DNA of 64,000 nt from Malus domestica (GCF_042453785.1 NC_091665.1:26007501-26071500), one strand, 5' to 3'; shown: positions 1 through 12,094, counted from the stretch's first letter. Notes: generated by a model from the sequence alone, not told the origin. Made by a program: numbers and translations.

Positions 1-229
1 CACACCCAAGTCCGTACCCATACCTCTCTGCCTACCTAAACCTTTCGCTGCATCGTCGCCGCACCACCAAGTCCCGCCTACAACCCCACTGTCTCACCAC
101 CACCTGTTGTAAACCCACATCGCTTGTTGCCTCGCCTTCACACTCTGGAGCCCGTATGTTTTATTGTTTGTCTTGCTGATCTGACTTGAGTCCTTGCTAG
201 TTAGCTGCTTGAAAAGTATGATGTTGCAC
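1..229. other. Unassigned flank left of Copia-1
   Basis: Pyrimidine-rich, C-rich sequence with no long ORF. It ends at the target site of the Copia-1 insertion, and its original continuation lies to the right of 9839. It could be a leader of a broken gene or older repeat. I recognise nothing in it. Confidence 0.3.
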
Positions 230-234
230 TTATT

Positions 235-393
235 AGATAAAAGTGTTTAGGGTTTGAATTGTGTTCTGTTATTTTTCTCTTTCGAGAAGGCTAAATATAA
301 GATACAACTTGTAATACAAGTAATATTAAAAGAATTATAACCATACTAGGAAACATAATTATATTCCTAATTTAATTTGGGCTCACGCCAACA
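235..393 (-). repeat. Copia-1 3' LTR (left)
   Basis: 159 bp. It matches 9694-9834 apart from about eight substitutions and one insertion of about 19 bases near 325-345. In element orientation it starts TGTTGG and ends ATCT instead of the usual CA. The end is fixed by the TTATT target duplication. Confidence 0.88.
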
Positions 394-1564
394 CTCCTCT
401 TCAAGTTGGTGCATAGATATCACCTAGGCCCAACTTGTCAAGTGAGTCTTAAAACCCTTTTACAGAAACTGCATGAGTTAGAATATTTGTCAACTGTTCT
501 TCTGTCTTCACAAATGGAATGTCAACCAACTTAACATCCAACTTTTCTTTGATAAAATGTCTATCCACCTTAACATGCTTGGTCCTGTCATGTTGCACCG
601 AATTGTTAGCTATCTCTCATGCTGCTTGATTATCACAGTACAACAACATAGAACCTTTTCGTTTAAACCCTATCTTAGTGAGTAGAATCCGAAGCCATAG
701 AAGCTCACAAATACCATGTGTCATTCCTCTGTACTCAGCCTCGGCCGAAGACCTTGCCACCACATTTTGCTTCTTACTTTTCCATGCCACAAGATTACCA
801 GCTACAAATGTGAAGTATCCCAATGTAGACCGTTGATCAGTAATATTTCCAGCCCAATCTGCATCGGTATACCCTTTCACCTCCATATGCCCATGCTTTC
901 TATACATCAACCCTTTTCCTAGAGCTCCTTTTAAGTAACTCAAAATCCACATTACTGATGCCTTATGATCTTCACTATGAGCATGCATAAATTGACTCAC
1001 CACACTTACTGCGTAAGCAATATCTGGTCTTGTAAGCGACAAGTAAATTAACCGCCCTACCAATCTTTGATACCTTTCCTTATTCACTGGGACTTGATCC
1101 TAATAAATTCCTAGATGATGATTCTGCACAATAGGTGTATCCACTGGTTTACACCCTAACATACTAGTTTCAGACAAAAGATCCAATACATACTTTCTCT
1201 GAGATAAGTATATTCCTATCTGAGACCTAGCCATTTCAATTCCCAAGAAGTATTTAAGTCCTCCAAGATCTTTTATCTTAAACTCAAAAGAAAAATGCCC
1301 TTGTAGACGTTCAATTTCCATTATATCATCACCTATGACAATCATATCATCTACATATATGATAAGCAGAGTTACCTTGCCATCCTTACGTTTGATGAAC
1401 AACGTATGGTCTGCATTTCCCTGTCGATACCCATACTTCTTCATCGCCTGGGTGAATCGCCCAAACCACGCTCTGGGTGACTGTTTAAGGCCATATAGTT
1501 CCTTCCGAAGTCTACACACTTTCCCACTGGAGTTCACAGTGCCATAACCTGGTGGAATATCCAT

Positions 1565-4500
1565 TATGCCTGGCAATTCCTGACATGACCCAATAACCCG
1601 ACACGACACGACACGAAATTAACAGGTGTTCGGGTCGACACGATAACGAATTGGGTCGTTATTGAGTAACCCGATAAGCACCTGTTAATATAACGGGTTA
1701 GTTTGGGTATACACGTGGGTAACACGATACACGATAAGCAAAATATTAATTTAATAATTTTATAACCCTAAAAAGTACTATAATTATATATATATATATA
1801 TATATTAATTTAACAAAAACTATAATAATTATATATATATATATATTAAATTAAATATTAAAAATTGGTGACCATTGGATCGGCTTAAATATACATACCA
1901 TTCAATTTCTTAAGTGTTATACGTACAAAATAAATAAATTTAAATCTACTTAATAAATATATATATATACACACACCATTGAACTTAATGGGATACGAAT
2001 TCTACGAAACTAATTTCAACAATCCAACCGTCAAACTTGTTTGTGTATGCTTCAAGATCGCATCAGCAAAAAATCGCAAAAAGAAAACATTTAGAGATTA
2101 AGTAAAGGGACAAAAAATTTCAACGGTTATCAACAAAAAATCACAATTTAACGGTTATTTTAACTCCGATTTTGATGTTTTTTTACAGCTACACTCCTTG
2201 ACCCTATATGAATACAATGAACGAACTCGATCTTCAATTTAAAATATTTACACTAGTGGCTACCACAAAAGCTTATGTTATACTTAATAAAAATATGAAT
2301 AAACTCTTAAATGTTAGTGAATCTATTGTTTTGATGGGATACGCATTCTACGAAACTAGGTTCAACGATCCAACCGTCAAACATGTTTATATATACTTCA
2401 AGATCGCATATGCCAAAAATTACAACAAACAAACATTCAGAGATTAAGTAACGGGACAAAACTTTTCGACGGTTATTAACGAAAAATCACGATTTAACGG
2501 TTATTTTAACTTCGATTTTGATGATTTTTTACAGCTACACTACTTGACCCTATATGAATACAATGAATGAACTCGATCTTCAATTTAAAATATTTACACT
2601 AGTGGATACCACAAAATCTTATGTTATACTTGATGTAAGTATGAATAAACTCTTAAGTGTTAGTGAATCTATTGTTTTGATGCGATACGCATTCTACAAA
2701 ACTAGTTTCAGCGATCCAACCGTCAAACATGTTTGCATATACTTCAAGATCACATACGCCAAAATTTGAAAAAAGCAAACATTCAGATATCAAGTAACAG
2801 GACAAAACTTTTCGACGGTTATAAATGAAAAATCACGATTTAACGATTATTTTAACTCCGATTTTGATGATTTTTTTACAGATACACTCCTTGACCTTAT
2901 ATGTATACAATGAATGAACTTGATCTTCAATTTAAAATATTTACACTAGTGGATACCACAAAATCTTATGTTATACTTAATGAAAGTATGAATAAACTCT
3001 TAAGTGTTAGTGAATCCATTGTTTGGATGGGATACGCATTCTACGAAACTAGTTTCAACGATCGAACCGTCAAACATATTTGTATATACTTCAAGATCGC
3101 ATATGCCAAAAATTGTAAAAAACAAACATTCAAAGATCAAGTAACAGGACAAAACGTTTCGACGGTTATAAACGAAAAATCACGATTTAACGGTTATTTT
3201 AACTTCAATTTTGATGATTGTTTATAGATACACTCATTAACCCTATATGAATACAATGAATGAACTTGATCTTCAATTTAAAATATTTACACTAGTGGAT
3301 ACCACAAAATATTATGTTATTTTTAATGAAAGTATGAATAAATTCTTAAGTGTTAATGAATCTATCATTTTGATGGGATACGCATTCTACGAAACTAATT
3401 TCAATGATCCAACCGTCAAACTTGTTTGTATATGCTTCAAGATCGCATACGCTAAAAATCGCAAAAAAAAAACATTCAGAGATCAAGTAACGAGACAAAA
3501 CTTTTCCACGGTTATCAACGAAAAATCACGATTTAACAGTTATTTTAACTCCGATTTTGATGATTTTTTACAGCTACACTCCTTGACCCTATATGAATAT
3601 ATTGAATGAACTCGATCTCCAATTTAAAATATTTACACTAGTGGATACCACAAAATCTTATGTTATACTTAATGAAAGTATGAATAAACTCTAAGTGTTA
3701 GTGAATCCATTGTTTTGATGGGATATGCATTCTACGAAACTAGTTTCAACGATCCAACCATCAAACATGTTTGTATGTGCTTTGAGATCGCATACGCTAA
3801 AAATTGCAAAAAAAATACATTCATAGATCAAGTAATGGGACAAAAAGTTTCGATGGTTATCAACGAAAAATCACCATTTAACGGTTATTTTAACTCTGAT
3901 TTTGATTAATTTTTTACAGCTATACTCCTTGACCCTATATGAATACAATGAATGAATTCAATTTTCAATTTAAAATATTTACACTAGTGGATACCACAAA
4001 ATCTTATGTTATGCTTAATGAAAGTATAAATAAACTCTACGTGTTAGTGAATCTATCGTTTTGATGTGATACGCATTCTACGAAACTAATTTCAGCGATC
4101 CAACTGTCAAACTTGTTTGTATATGTTTCAAGATCGCATACGCCAAAAATCGCAAAAAACAAACATTTAAAGATCAAGTAATGGGACAAAACTTTTCGAC
4201 GGTTATCAACGAAAAATATGATTTAACAGTTATTTTAACTTCGATTTTGATGATTTTTTATAGCTACACTCCTTGACCCTATATGAATACAATGAATGAA
4301 TTCAATCTTCAATTTAAAATATTTACACTAGTGGATACCACAAAATCTTATGTCATGTTGGTCGATAAAAATTGAGGATTTTGTAAAAGGAATAACATGC
4401 AAGCTTTGAGTTCCATTGGCAAGGTTTAAACTTTTGAGAAAGGCTTCATAACCTTGAAAACAAAAACTCCTTCATTTTGCATATCCTTGCACATTTAATA

Positions 4501-4833
4501 TTTTGTAATAGACTAGTAGTGTATGGATGTTTGTTTATTAGACTCTTATTTTCGAGTGTAGATGTAGTACTTAAATGACAAATGTGTTTTAATGTTTTGA
4601 AGTAATATTTATGTGGCAATGTGTGGCATGTGCAAATTTAAGAAATTTTTTTTTTTCTTAATGGGTCATAATGGGTCATAACCGGTTGGGTCACTTTACC
4701 CGTTGGGTAAAGTGACTCGACCTGTTAAGGACCCGTTAAGATAACAAGTGTGACACGACATGACCCGTTAAGATAACATGTGTTACACGAAAACGACACG
4801 AACACGATAGACACGACCCTTTTGCCAGGCCTA
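1565..4833. mobile_element. Non-autonomous hAT-like DNA transposon inside Copia-1
   Basis: Ends are TATGCCTGGCAA (left) and the complement of TAGGCCTGGCAA (right), a 12-bp terminal inverted repeat with one mismatch. The 8-bp duplication ATATCCAT lies at 1557-1564 and 4834-4841. An 8-bp duplication and TA-G-type termini are the hallmarks of the hAT superfamily. Both subterminal zones are full of short CGACACGA, GGGTCGT and ACCCGTTA repeats, as expected for transposase-binding sites. There is no transposase ORF; the interior is mostly a 346-bp tandem array. Removing it restores the reading of the copia RT, which fixes the boundaries. Confidence 0.9.
1985..4353 (+). repeat. 346-bp tandem repeat array within the hAT element
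   Basis: The same ATGAATACAATGAATGAA-type landmark recurs at 2208, 2554, 2901, 3247, 3593, 3939 and 4283, so the spacings are 346, 347, 346, 346, 346 and 344 bp. There are six whole units, a partial unit before them and a start of about 70 bp after them. Units differ by scattered substitutions. Several carry a short ORF of 60-120 codons. These look like by-products of the repeat, since stops and frame breaks fall at different places in different units. Confidence 0.92.
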
Positions 4834-5975
4834 ATATCCATGTACACATCTTCCTTTAAATCACCATGTAGAAAAGCATTTTTAACATCAAACTGTCTCA
4901 GAGGCCAATCATGGTTTGCAACAAGAGATAATAAAACTCTAATGGTATTCATCTTTGCAACAAGAGCAAAAGTCACCTGATAATCAACCCCAAAGGTTTG
5001 GGTAAAACCTTTGGCCACTAGCCTCGCCTTGTATCTATCAATTGTTCCATCTACCTTATGTTTAATAGTGAACACCAACTTGCACCCCACTGATTTCTTT
5101 CCTTTGGGAAGTGGGACCACACTCCATGTATTATTCTTTTGTAGTGCTTCCATTTCAACTTGCATTGCTTCAGTCCATTTTGAATCTTACAAAGCTTCCT
5201 CCACTCTCGTGGGTACTTTGATGGTTTCCATTTGCTGAACAAATGCACATTATTTTGGTGAAAGTCGATGAGTAGAGACATAGTTTGAAATGGAATACCG
5301 CACATTTCCTTCTCGAGAGTACCTGTCTGGTGGCTTTCCTCGATTTTGTCCATGAGGCAACATATAAGATGGTTCAATAATTTCTGAGTAAGTACTTACC
5401 TCAAGAATATCTGTTGGATCATGGACTGACACTGACAGGGGTGCCTCCCGTTCGGGAACAGGAAAAGAGAGAAGCACTTGCCGCGCATACTTATCCCAAT
5501 TAGAATTAGAAAGAAAGGTTAACTATCCGCAAATGCCCTTCGACAAAAAGGCAAGACGCAATGATCGTACATTCATTCGCCTTTTGCTCATTTTTAATTT
5601 CGACAATGAGGGGTTTTTACTTGAGTTGTTACTCGGACGGATATCAGATGGGTCATTTGGGCAATTCGGCGCAGCAGGAAACCCATTTGGGTTATTAACA
5701 GGCACATAAGAGGGCCCAAGCCCAATTTGGTTGTTGGCTGGTGCATTGTCAGTAGCAAGTGGCTCACTAGGCGCTGTTCCATAACGGTCATATGGTCTAT
5801 CTGCAGGCCTGCATTCATTATCCTCTAATTCCAACTCGTGTCTTGGGCCTTCATTATCCTCCAGATGTAGCCCGTGTCTTAGGCCTTCATTATCTTCCAG
5901 ATCCAACCCGTGTCTTTGGGTAGTCAATACTTAAACTAGTAGGGATATCGAACCAGCCATAATCTTCACCTACGG

Positions 5976-8900
5976 TTATCTCCCCCTGAGGAGTATGGTT
6001 GGGAAGAAAAAATAATTCATCTTCAGAGAAGGTAACGTCCATAGTGACGTAGGCATGTCAAGTAGGTGGATAATAACAACGGTAACCCTTTTGTTGTGGA
6101 CTGAATCCAATGAAAACACATCGTACAACACATGGATCAAGTTTGCTTTGTTGATTTTTGTGAAGATGGACATATGCCACACAACCAAAAACTCGGGGTT
6201 CAAGATGAAGGGTGGAGGGGAGCAAAGCATGATCGGTAAGCATGGCCAAAGGTGTTTTAAAAGAGAGAACACGCGATGGCATTTGATTCATGAGATAAAT
6301 ATCATAGGTGACTGCATCAGCCCAGTATGTCTTGGGTGCACAACTACCAATAAGAAGGGCACGGGTAATCTCAAGTAATTGCCTTTTTGAAGGAAGATTT
6401 TGTAAAAACATGTTCATTTAAGCAACATCTATTAGCATGCAATTAACAATTAAAGGCGGAATCATGCTTGCATGCACTTAAAAACAAAACATTAACCATG
6501 AAATTCAAAGCCTAGTAGATTGGTGAACCATGACTCAACTCAAATCAAAGTGAGTTGAGAAATTTATACCTTTGTAGATTCCTCTTTGCATAAGCAAAGG
6601 CTAATCACCCAAAGAGAGGGCCTTCATTCCTTGCATCTTAAATCTATGGATTTGGATGGATGAAAAGGTTTCTCCAAGTTCTCAAAATAGAGAACCTCTA
6701 AGTCTCCACACCAAGGTTAGATTGGAGAAGAAATGAGTGACCTTGGAGTAGTAGGATTGCTAGCTACACCCTCCAAGGGGGCCGGCCTCCTAGAGAGAAA
6801 AGGAGAGACATGTTCTCTCCAATTTTCTCTAAAAGAACCCTTAATGAATTTAGGCTATAAAGTCCTTTATATAGTCACTTCAAATAAGTGACCTAAAGAA
6901 CCAAAAGGCCATTCTCTCTAACATGGCCGGCCATAAGGGTTTTATTGGGCTTTTGGGCCTTTGTGAATTAAGTTGTCATACAACTTAAGTCAATGGGCTT
7001 GACGTTCGAAGCCCATTGGGCCTTGAGGCCCAAAACTAACCCGTGGTCTTTTAGCGAACTTTATTCGTTTGATTAATTAACATATTAATTAATCCTTGCC
7101 ATAAATAATTAAACCATTTAATTATTCTTACTCATCTCCATTGTTTCTTCAATCTCCACCTTACACGGTGTACAATCCATTAGGTTCCTTTTAGCGAGGC
7201 AGTGGGTGATTAAAACCATTTCAAATCGATTATGAATTGATACTTACTTTCAATTCTCCCTTTAGTGATTATACACGTTTAGGGCTTCCACAAACCATGA
7301 GTGACACCTAGCAGCATATCATGGTTACCCAAGCTAATCAGAAGAGGTGGAGAACCTATTCAGTTTAGGATTACAAATGCAATACGGTATTTCTCTAATA
7401 CAATACTCTTGACCACATTGTTTGGTTTGATAGTTTATTCATGTCTACTATCCAATGTGATTCGTTTACTTATATGATTACCTTGAATGTGATTTGGAAC
7501 GCCTTCCTAAATCTCATTCATACTCTTATCAGAGATTTTCAATCATATCATAGAGTATTCTTCCTCAAACGGTTTGAAGGTTAGAGATCCCTTGTTGCGC
7601 ATTCACTTGCCTCCATAGCTAAGTGGCTTAACCCCAACTATGCCGTGGACACCCTCCTGATGGAGTGACTTTGACATAATCAAAGATCAAGGACTTAACC
7701 ACAAGACAACTATGATGCCTCAGGTCAAAGGACTACTTTGCATTATCCCAACCATGAGTTCTCATGTGACATGAATATGAGAACTCTTCGTTGATCGTGT
7801 TCAGTGAACTCATTCTCTATTAAGCACCTACATACTTGTCTTGATGTCACACACACCAATGACTCGAGACTAGTCACTCTCCTTGAGAGAAAACACAGCA
7901 CGTACTGATCTTAACGGACTGTCAATGCCCAATTGGCAATCCTATGATCAGGAATGTTTAGGATGTGTCTACGAAAGAATGGTCTCATGAATCTAACTTC
8001 TTTAGATTGCATTCTCCCAATCACATATTCCTTGGACCTATCGTTTAAGCATATAACATTTATATGAGACGGCTCAAACAATAATCTTTGCCCTTTATAT
8101 TTAAACTACATTAGTTTAACATGTGAAATGTCCGTAAAGTATCATCATATGATTGGTTTTAGGGCACATTTCCAACACTTTTTTTGTAAAAATCTGAGAA
8201 AGTTCCTGATTAAGATACTTACCACCATTGTCTGATCAAAGCACTTTAATACGGAGTGAATATTGAGTACAAACCATGTCATAAAAACTTCTGAATATAC
8301 TACCTACATCGCTTTTATTTTTCATGAGGTACAACCAAGTCATTCTGGTGCAATCATCAACAATTGTTACAAACCAACGCACACCATACTGAGTAGTAAC
8401 CGGAGATGGCCCCCACACATTAGAATGAATTAGCTCAAAGGAATTGTTCTTCTATTCAAACTCGGGGGATAAGAAGCTCGATGACTTTTGGCTAATGTGC
8501 AAACATTACACTTTAATGAAGAATCTGAAATATTACCAAATAATGACGGAAGTAATTTTCGCAAATAACCGAAGGAAGCATGACCAAGACGACGATGCCA
8601 CAACTGAATGGTCTTCAACTTCCCACTATCACGACCTTGAACTTGATGAACACGGCTCTGTGCAACATCATCAACATAGTACCACCCCTTTCTCTTAGTA
8701 CCACGCCCAATGATCGCCTGAGTTCGAATATCCTGAAGTAAACAGAAAGACGAAAACATTTGCACAACACAGTCTAATTGCTCGGTAACTTGTCCCACGG
8801 ATAACAAATGGCTAGAGAGTGTGGGAACAAGTAAGCAGTTGTGTAAGGAGAGAGCAAGAGTAAATGCAATCGTACCCGCCCCTGTAACCGAGACAACACC

Positions 8901-9060
8901 TCCATTAGCTGTGACAATACTATCCCGTGGTGGTGGTGTTGTAGAGTTAAATAAATTACTATAATAAGTCATATGATCAATGGCTCCAGAGTCAATAATC
9001 CAACCTATGTCAAAATCAACAGATGCAATTAAAGTTGTGCACGTGTTACCTGGATCATTA
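5976..9060 (-). pseudogene. Copia-1 protease-integrase remains
   Basis: On the minus strand a protease active-site region (DSGAIDHMT, about 9000-8965) is followed by a GAG-pre-integrase domain (LWHRRLGH...CNVCTLAKSHR, 8600-8440) and the start of the integrase core (FVTIVDDCTRMTWLYLMKNK, 8380-8300; SDNGG near 8230, preceded by a stop). After the inserted block the integrase resumes at about 6390 with LLEITRALL and continues to about 6058. The stretch that should hold the PQQNGVAERKNR motif and the catalytic glutamate is missing at the junction. The linker to RT (5930-5480) shows three imperfect repeats of a short acidic motif (HGLDLEDNEG-like). Confidence 0.82.
6411..8177 (-). mobile_element. 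Solo-LTR-like copia block inserted in Copia-1 integrase
   Basis: On the minus strand it begins TGTTGGAAATGTGCCC at 8177 and ends near 6411 with CA, which is the LTR rule TG...CA. It has no ORF of note and no internal retroelement genes, as expected for a solo LTR of a large-LTR copia family. The usual 5-bp duplication is not present. Instead both sides carry TTTGTAAAAA, and the flanking integrase codons do not rejoin, so a deletion accompanied or followed the event. Confidence 0.6.
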
Positions 9061-9681
9061 GATTGCTATTGAGAATTAATTAAATTCAAGAGTGATAGTT
9101 GTGGGCCCAAATTTGTAGGCTTTAAATTTAATTCCTGATGGGTCGTTGTTGCTGGGCTAACCTGGCCTATGCCCAAGTTGCTACCGACATCTTCAATTAC
9201 TTGCTGCCCATTTAGATTGTGGGCTCCAGGTTCACATGCTTGCCGCTCAATTGGGTTGTGGATTCCTTATAGACCTTGTTGTCCAATTTTCTTGTGGGCT
9301 GCATAATCAGCCAGCCCGTGCTCCTTTTCGCTGGAGATTGGAACCAACTTTTGGTTGTCCGCCATAGAAGCAATCTTTGCTTTAGATTTCTGATTTTTGG
9401 TTTTTCCAATAGGTGGTGTCTTTTGCTTCGAGACACACGGTTTGGTAGTTTAGGTTTATATGTTTTGGCTTTTTGTTTTGTTTTGTTTTTCTTTTCTCTG
9501 TTTGGGTTGTAACGGGTCTGGTCTCTTGTTTCGAGACCTGGTTTTGGGGTTTTTAACAGAGGTCTCTTGTTTCAAGACTTTTGAGCATGGTTTCAATGGC
9601 TATTACACAGCCAACAAAGAGAAGCACTGAAGACAGTAGTGAACATGAATAGGATTTAAAGAAAGAGACAGGTCGAAACCT

Positions 9682-9693
9682 GCTCTGGTACCA
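9682..9693 (-). promoter_or_regulatory. Copia-1 primer-binding site
   Basis: Minus-strand TGGTACCAGAGC lies directly inside the right (5') LTR. It resembles the 3' end of initiator methionine tRNA complement used by most plant copia elements (TGGTATCAGAGC), with one change. Confidence 0.85.
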
Positions 9694-9834
9694 AGATAAA
9701 AGTGTTTAGGGTTTGAATTATGTTATGTTATTCTTCTCTTTCAAGGAGGCTAAATATAAGATACAACTCGTAATGTTATAACCAAACTAGGAAATATAAT
9801 TATATTCCTAATTTAATTTGGGCTCACGCCAACA
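9694..9834 (-). repeat. Copia-1 5' LTR (right)
   Basis: 141 bp, pair of 235-393. It is followed on the plus strand by the target duplication TTATT (9835-9839). Confidence 0.88.
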
Positions 9835-9839
9835 TTATT

Positions 9840-10389
9840 CGCCCAGAAGAATAGAGAAGAAGGAAAGCGAGAAGCAGAAGAGAATAAAAAGAACAAAAAA
9901 AAAAAAGAGAAAAAAGAAAAAGAAAAATAAAATAAAAGCAAAGGAAGAGAAAGAGAAAGAAATTATTTTTGGCTATTTGTTTTAAGCCCACACGAGCAAA
10001 GAAAAAAATGGTTAAGTTTGTTTTAAGCCCGCATGAATTGTTGGTCGGCATGTTTGGAATTGTTTTGTGACCGTCACTCGCGTGTTTGGATCTATGACCA
10101 CTCGAGTGGTAGTAATTTGTTTTTGTTCGTTTCTAGTTACAATTAAGATATGGAAATCTCATCCGTTTAGTGACAGGTTCTTTCCATAATCTCAACATTA
10201 GCTAGCTGGAATCAGAATTAGTTCGCTAGTTCGCAAGTTAGCCAAGTTCGCCAGTCAAGTTTGCATGCCTGCTAGTTCACCAGTCAAGTCAAGTCAAGTT
10301 TGCATGCTTGCCAGTCCGTCTAACGGATTCAGTCCGCATCTGCTTGTTTGCAAACCCATGTCGTATATCGACATGAGTTTGACGGGGGG
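9840..10389 (+). other. Remnant upstream of a lone copia LTR
   Basis: An A/G-rich stretch (9840-9960) is followed by sequence whose last 40 bases (around 10350-10389) end in a GACGGGGGG polypurine tract directly before an LTR start. The final part is therefore probably the 3' end of a truncated plus-strand copia element. No domain can be read. Confidence 0.4.
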
Positions 10390-10634
10390 TGTTGGAAAAT
10401 ATTAATATTTTGGTTTATTTGAATGTTTGGTTTTCTGGGCTTAGCCCGTTAGCATTAGGGTTTTGATTTCTTACATTTTAGGATTAGGGTTAGTTTATTA
10501 TAAATAGCATGCTTGTTATTTAGTCGAGGACAAGTTAGTCAAGATGTAGTTAATTCGAGTTATGTAGCCGTCTCGGCATTTTCGATTATAATAAAGTATT
10601 ATTCTTAGTTTTACATTGTTGGTCTCTGACTTTC
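10390..10634 (+). repeat. Lone 3' LTR of a truncated copia element
   Basis: Starts TGTTGGAAAATATT directly after a polypurine tract and probably ends TTTCA at 10634 (TG...CA). It holds a TATA-like TATAAATAG at about 10500 and an AATAAAG signal near 10590. No partner LTR is present in the window, so the end is uncertain. Confidence 0.55.
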
Positions 10635-10783
10635 AACTATTCCTACTAATTAAATACTTCAAAACATGTGAAGATGGATGACCTAATCATTAAGAGTGCC
10701 AAAGGGCATTTGACACTCTAGCTTCTACAAATGCATAGCCATTATTTTTTTAGGAGACACTCGAAAAAGGGTAGAATTCATTC

Positions 10784-11510
10784 CTACTCCGGCCTTGCAA
10801 AATAGTCTTCCCCGTTTGGAGATCCTGGACACAATAGGAGTTTAGGGTACAGGATTGGAGAGTAATTTTTGTCATTGGTAAATTGATGTATGGAAATAAT
10901 ATTGGTAGAACCATTAGGGCAAATCAAGGTATTAGGTAATATAAATTTATGGTGTGGTGTGTGAATGCAAGAATTTCCAACATGTGTGATGTTTAAACCT
11001 GTGCTACCCATGACTCTATTAACATGATCAGTATCGTTGTATGGGCCATAATTATTGACTTGAGTAGGGTAATTAGTGATATGTGCATTGGCTTCCGAGT
11101 CAAAAACCCAATTTTGCACTGCAGGTGTTGTGACAGAAGTGGATGGTGCAGCAACTACATAGACCTGGAGTCTAGGTGCTGGAACATGACCTTCATAGGC
11201 CATGTTTAAGTGCTTGAAGCAGTCAATCGTAGAGTGAATATGGCGGCTGACAGATTTGCCATTGTATGCGTCTAGAAGAGTTGCCATGGGAGAGATAAAC
11301 ACCATGAACACCATCAGTGGAAGCACGAGACTGAGAGCCATAATTAGGGTTTGTACTTCTAGGACGGTATGAAGAAGAGCGAGCAACAGATAAAGATCCA
11401 TGACCTCCACGATAATAAGTATAAGCATTCCACGACCATGAAAGCCTCCCATACCACCACGACCCACCATGAGTGGCAGCAAGAGTTGTTGGTCCAGTTT
11501 CAACAACAAA
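10784..11510 (-). pseudogene. Copia-3 gag C-terminus and protease fragment
   Basis: Minus-strand reading ends with a copia protease region, WVFDSEANAHIT at about 11110-11075. Plant copia normally has WxxDSGAxxHxT, so the active-site glycine has become glutamate here. Downstream HKFILPNTLICPN and NIISIHQFTND match the rest of the protease fold. The upstream glycine/serine/tyrosine-rich part is read in a shifted frame. Confidence 0.7.
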
Positions 11511-11515
11511 AGTAG

Positions 11516-11975
11516 TGTTGGAAGCTAAATAGCTTATGAAGTCGAGGGATCGAAGGCAGCAAGGAACTCCTGAGCTTGGATTCAGTCTGCATCGAAGAAG
11601 AAAAAAGAAATGAAGGGTTTTAGTCTCCAACGGCTAGTTTTAATTTGAATGTATGTGTGAGTGTGTGAGTGACAAGTGTACACTCCAGATTAAATCACTT
11701 AAACCCAAATGAAGAGGTAGGATTAAATCTGGAGAAGTAAGGTAGAAATACTTGTTTAAGTCTCTTGTCAATCACCCTAAAAAAGAGTATGGGTTATGGC
11801 AATGCACCATACCCTTCAATCACTCCTCTACTTAATGAAATTATGGCTGCTGAATTTTACACAGCCTTGAAGCCATCAGTACCAACTCCAATTTCTCTCC
11901 ATTCTCTGCTATTCTAATCCTAAGAAACCCATCCAAAACTATCCATCAAAACACCTAAACAAACAAACTTTATCA
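11516..11975 (+). repeat. Copia-2 5' LTR
   Basis: 460 bp, TG...CA, pair of 16174-16632. It starts directly after the AGTAG target duplication. Confidence 0.92.
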
Positions 11976-12094
11976 TAGCCTTAGAGCCTAATTTCTGATC
12001 TTACAACTTTTTGGGCGTAATCTGTGCAAGTTAAGATCTTTAGGAGCACCTACGTAGTGTCCTCAACAACAACAACCAACAAACAACCTTGCAA

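Larger units (their letters stand above)
452..5477 (-). pseudogene. Copia-1 reverse transcriptase-RNase H, split by hAT insertion
   Basis: Read on the minus strand. The N-terminal RT part is at about 5480-4842 (motifs [22 protein letters not shown]). After the hAT it resumes at 1556 with PPGYG, the LYGLKQSPRAW motif and the catalytic YVDDM box (about 1365). RNase H follows at 1087 with DADWAG and SSAEAEYRG and runs to a stop near 452. The hAT sits inside the codons of a conserved YMDI-PPG stretch. A stop between 1100 and 1087 separates RT from RNase H, and another interrupts the region near 5190. In life this would be the replication enzyme of the retroelement; this copy cannot make it. Confidence 0.85.
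235..9834 (-). mobile_element. Copia-1: Ty1/copia LTR retrotransposon, nested and degenerate
   Basis: Two short LTRs (235-393 and 9694-9834) flank a minus-strand pol in the copia order protease, integrase, reverse transcriptase, RNase H. The 5-bp direct repeat TTATT stands at 230-234 and 9835-9839, so both ends are original. A primer-binding site (TGGTACCAGAGC on the minus strand, 9693-9682) abuts the right LTR, and a short purine tract (GAAGAGGAG, minus strand) abuts the left one. The coding region is broken by stops and frameshifts and by two insertions: a hAT element at 1565-4833 and an LTR-like block at 6411-8177. Without these the element is about 4.6 kb. The space between the PBS and the protease is only about 0.65 kb, too short for a full gag, so gag has probably suffered an internal deletion. 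Confidence 0.9.

Noticed and set aside
2208..3909. A row of five similar ORFs (MNTMNELDLQF...) as a tandem gene family
   Set aside because: They follow the 346-bp repeat period inside a hAT element, break at different points, and have no recognisable domain. Kept as a repeat array.
1985..4353. CRISPR-like periodic array
   Set aside because: Units are contiguous 346-bp tandem copies without unique spacers, in plant DNA.
6411..8177. Large intron of a host gene between the two integrase parts
   Set aside because: Flanks are retroelement codons that do not rejoin in frame; TG...CA termini fit an LTR.
9824..10051. 75-codon hydrophobic minus-strand ORF
   Set aside because: Low-complexity Phe/Leu translation of an A/G-rich tract.
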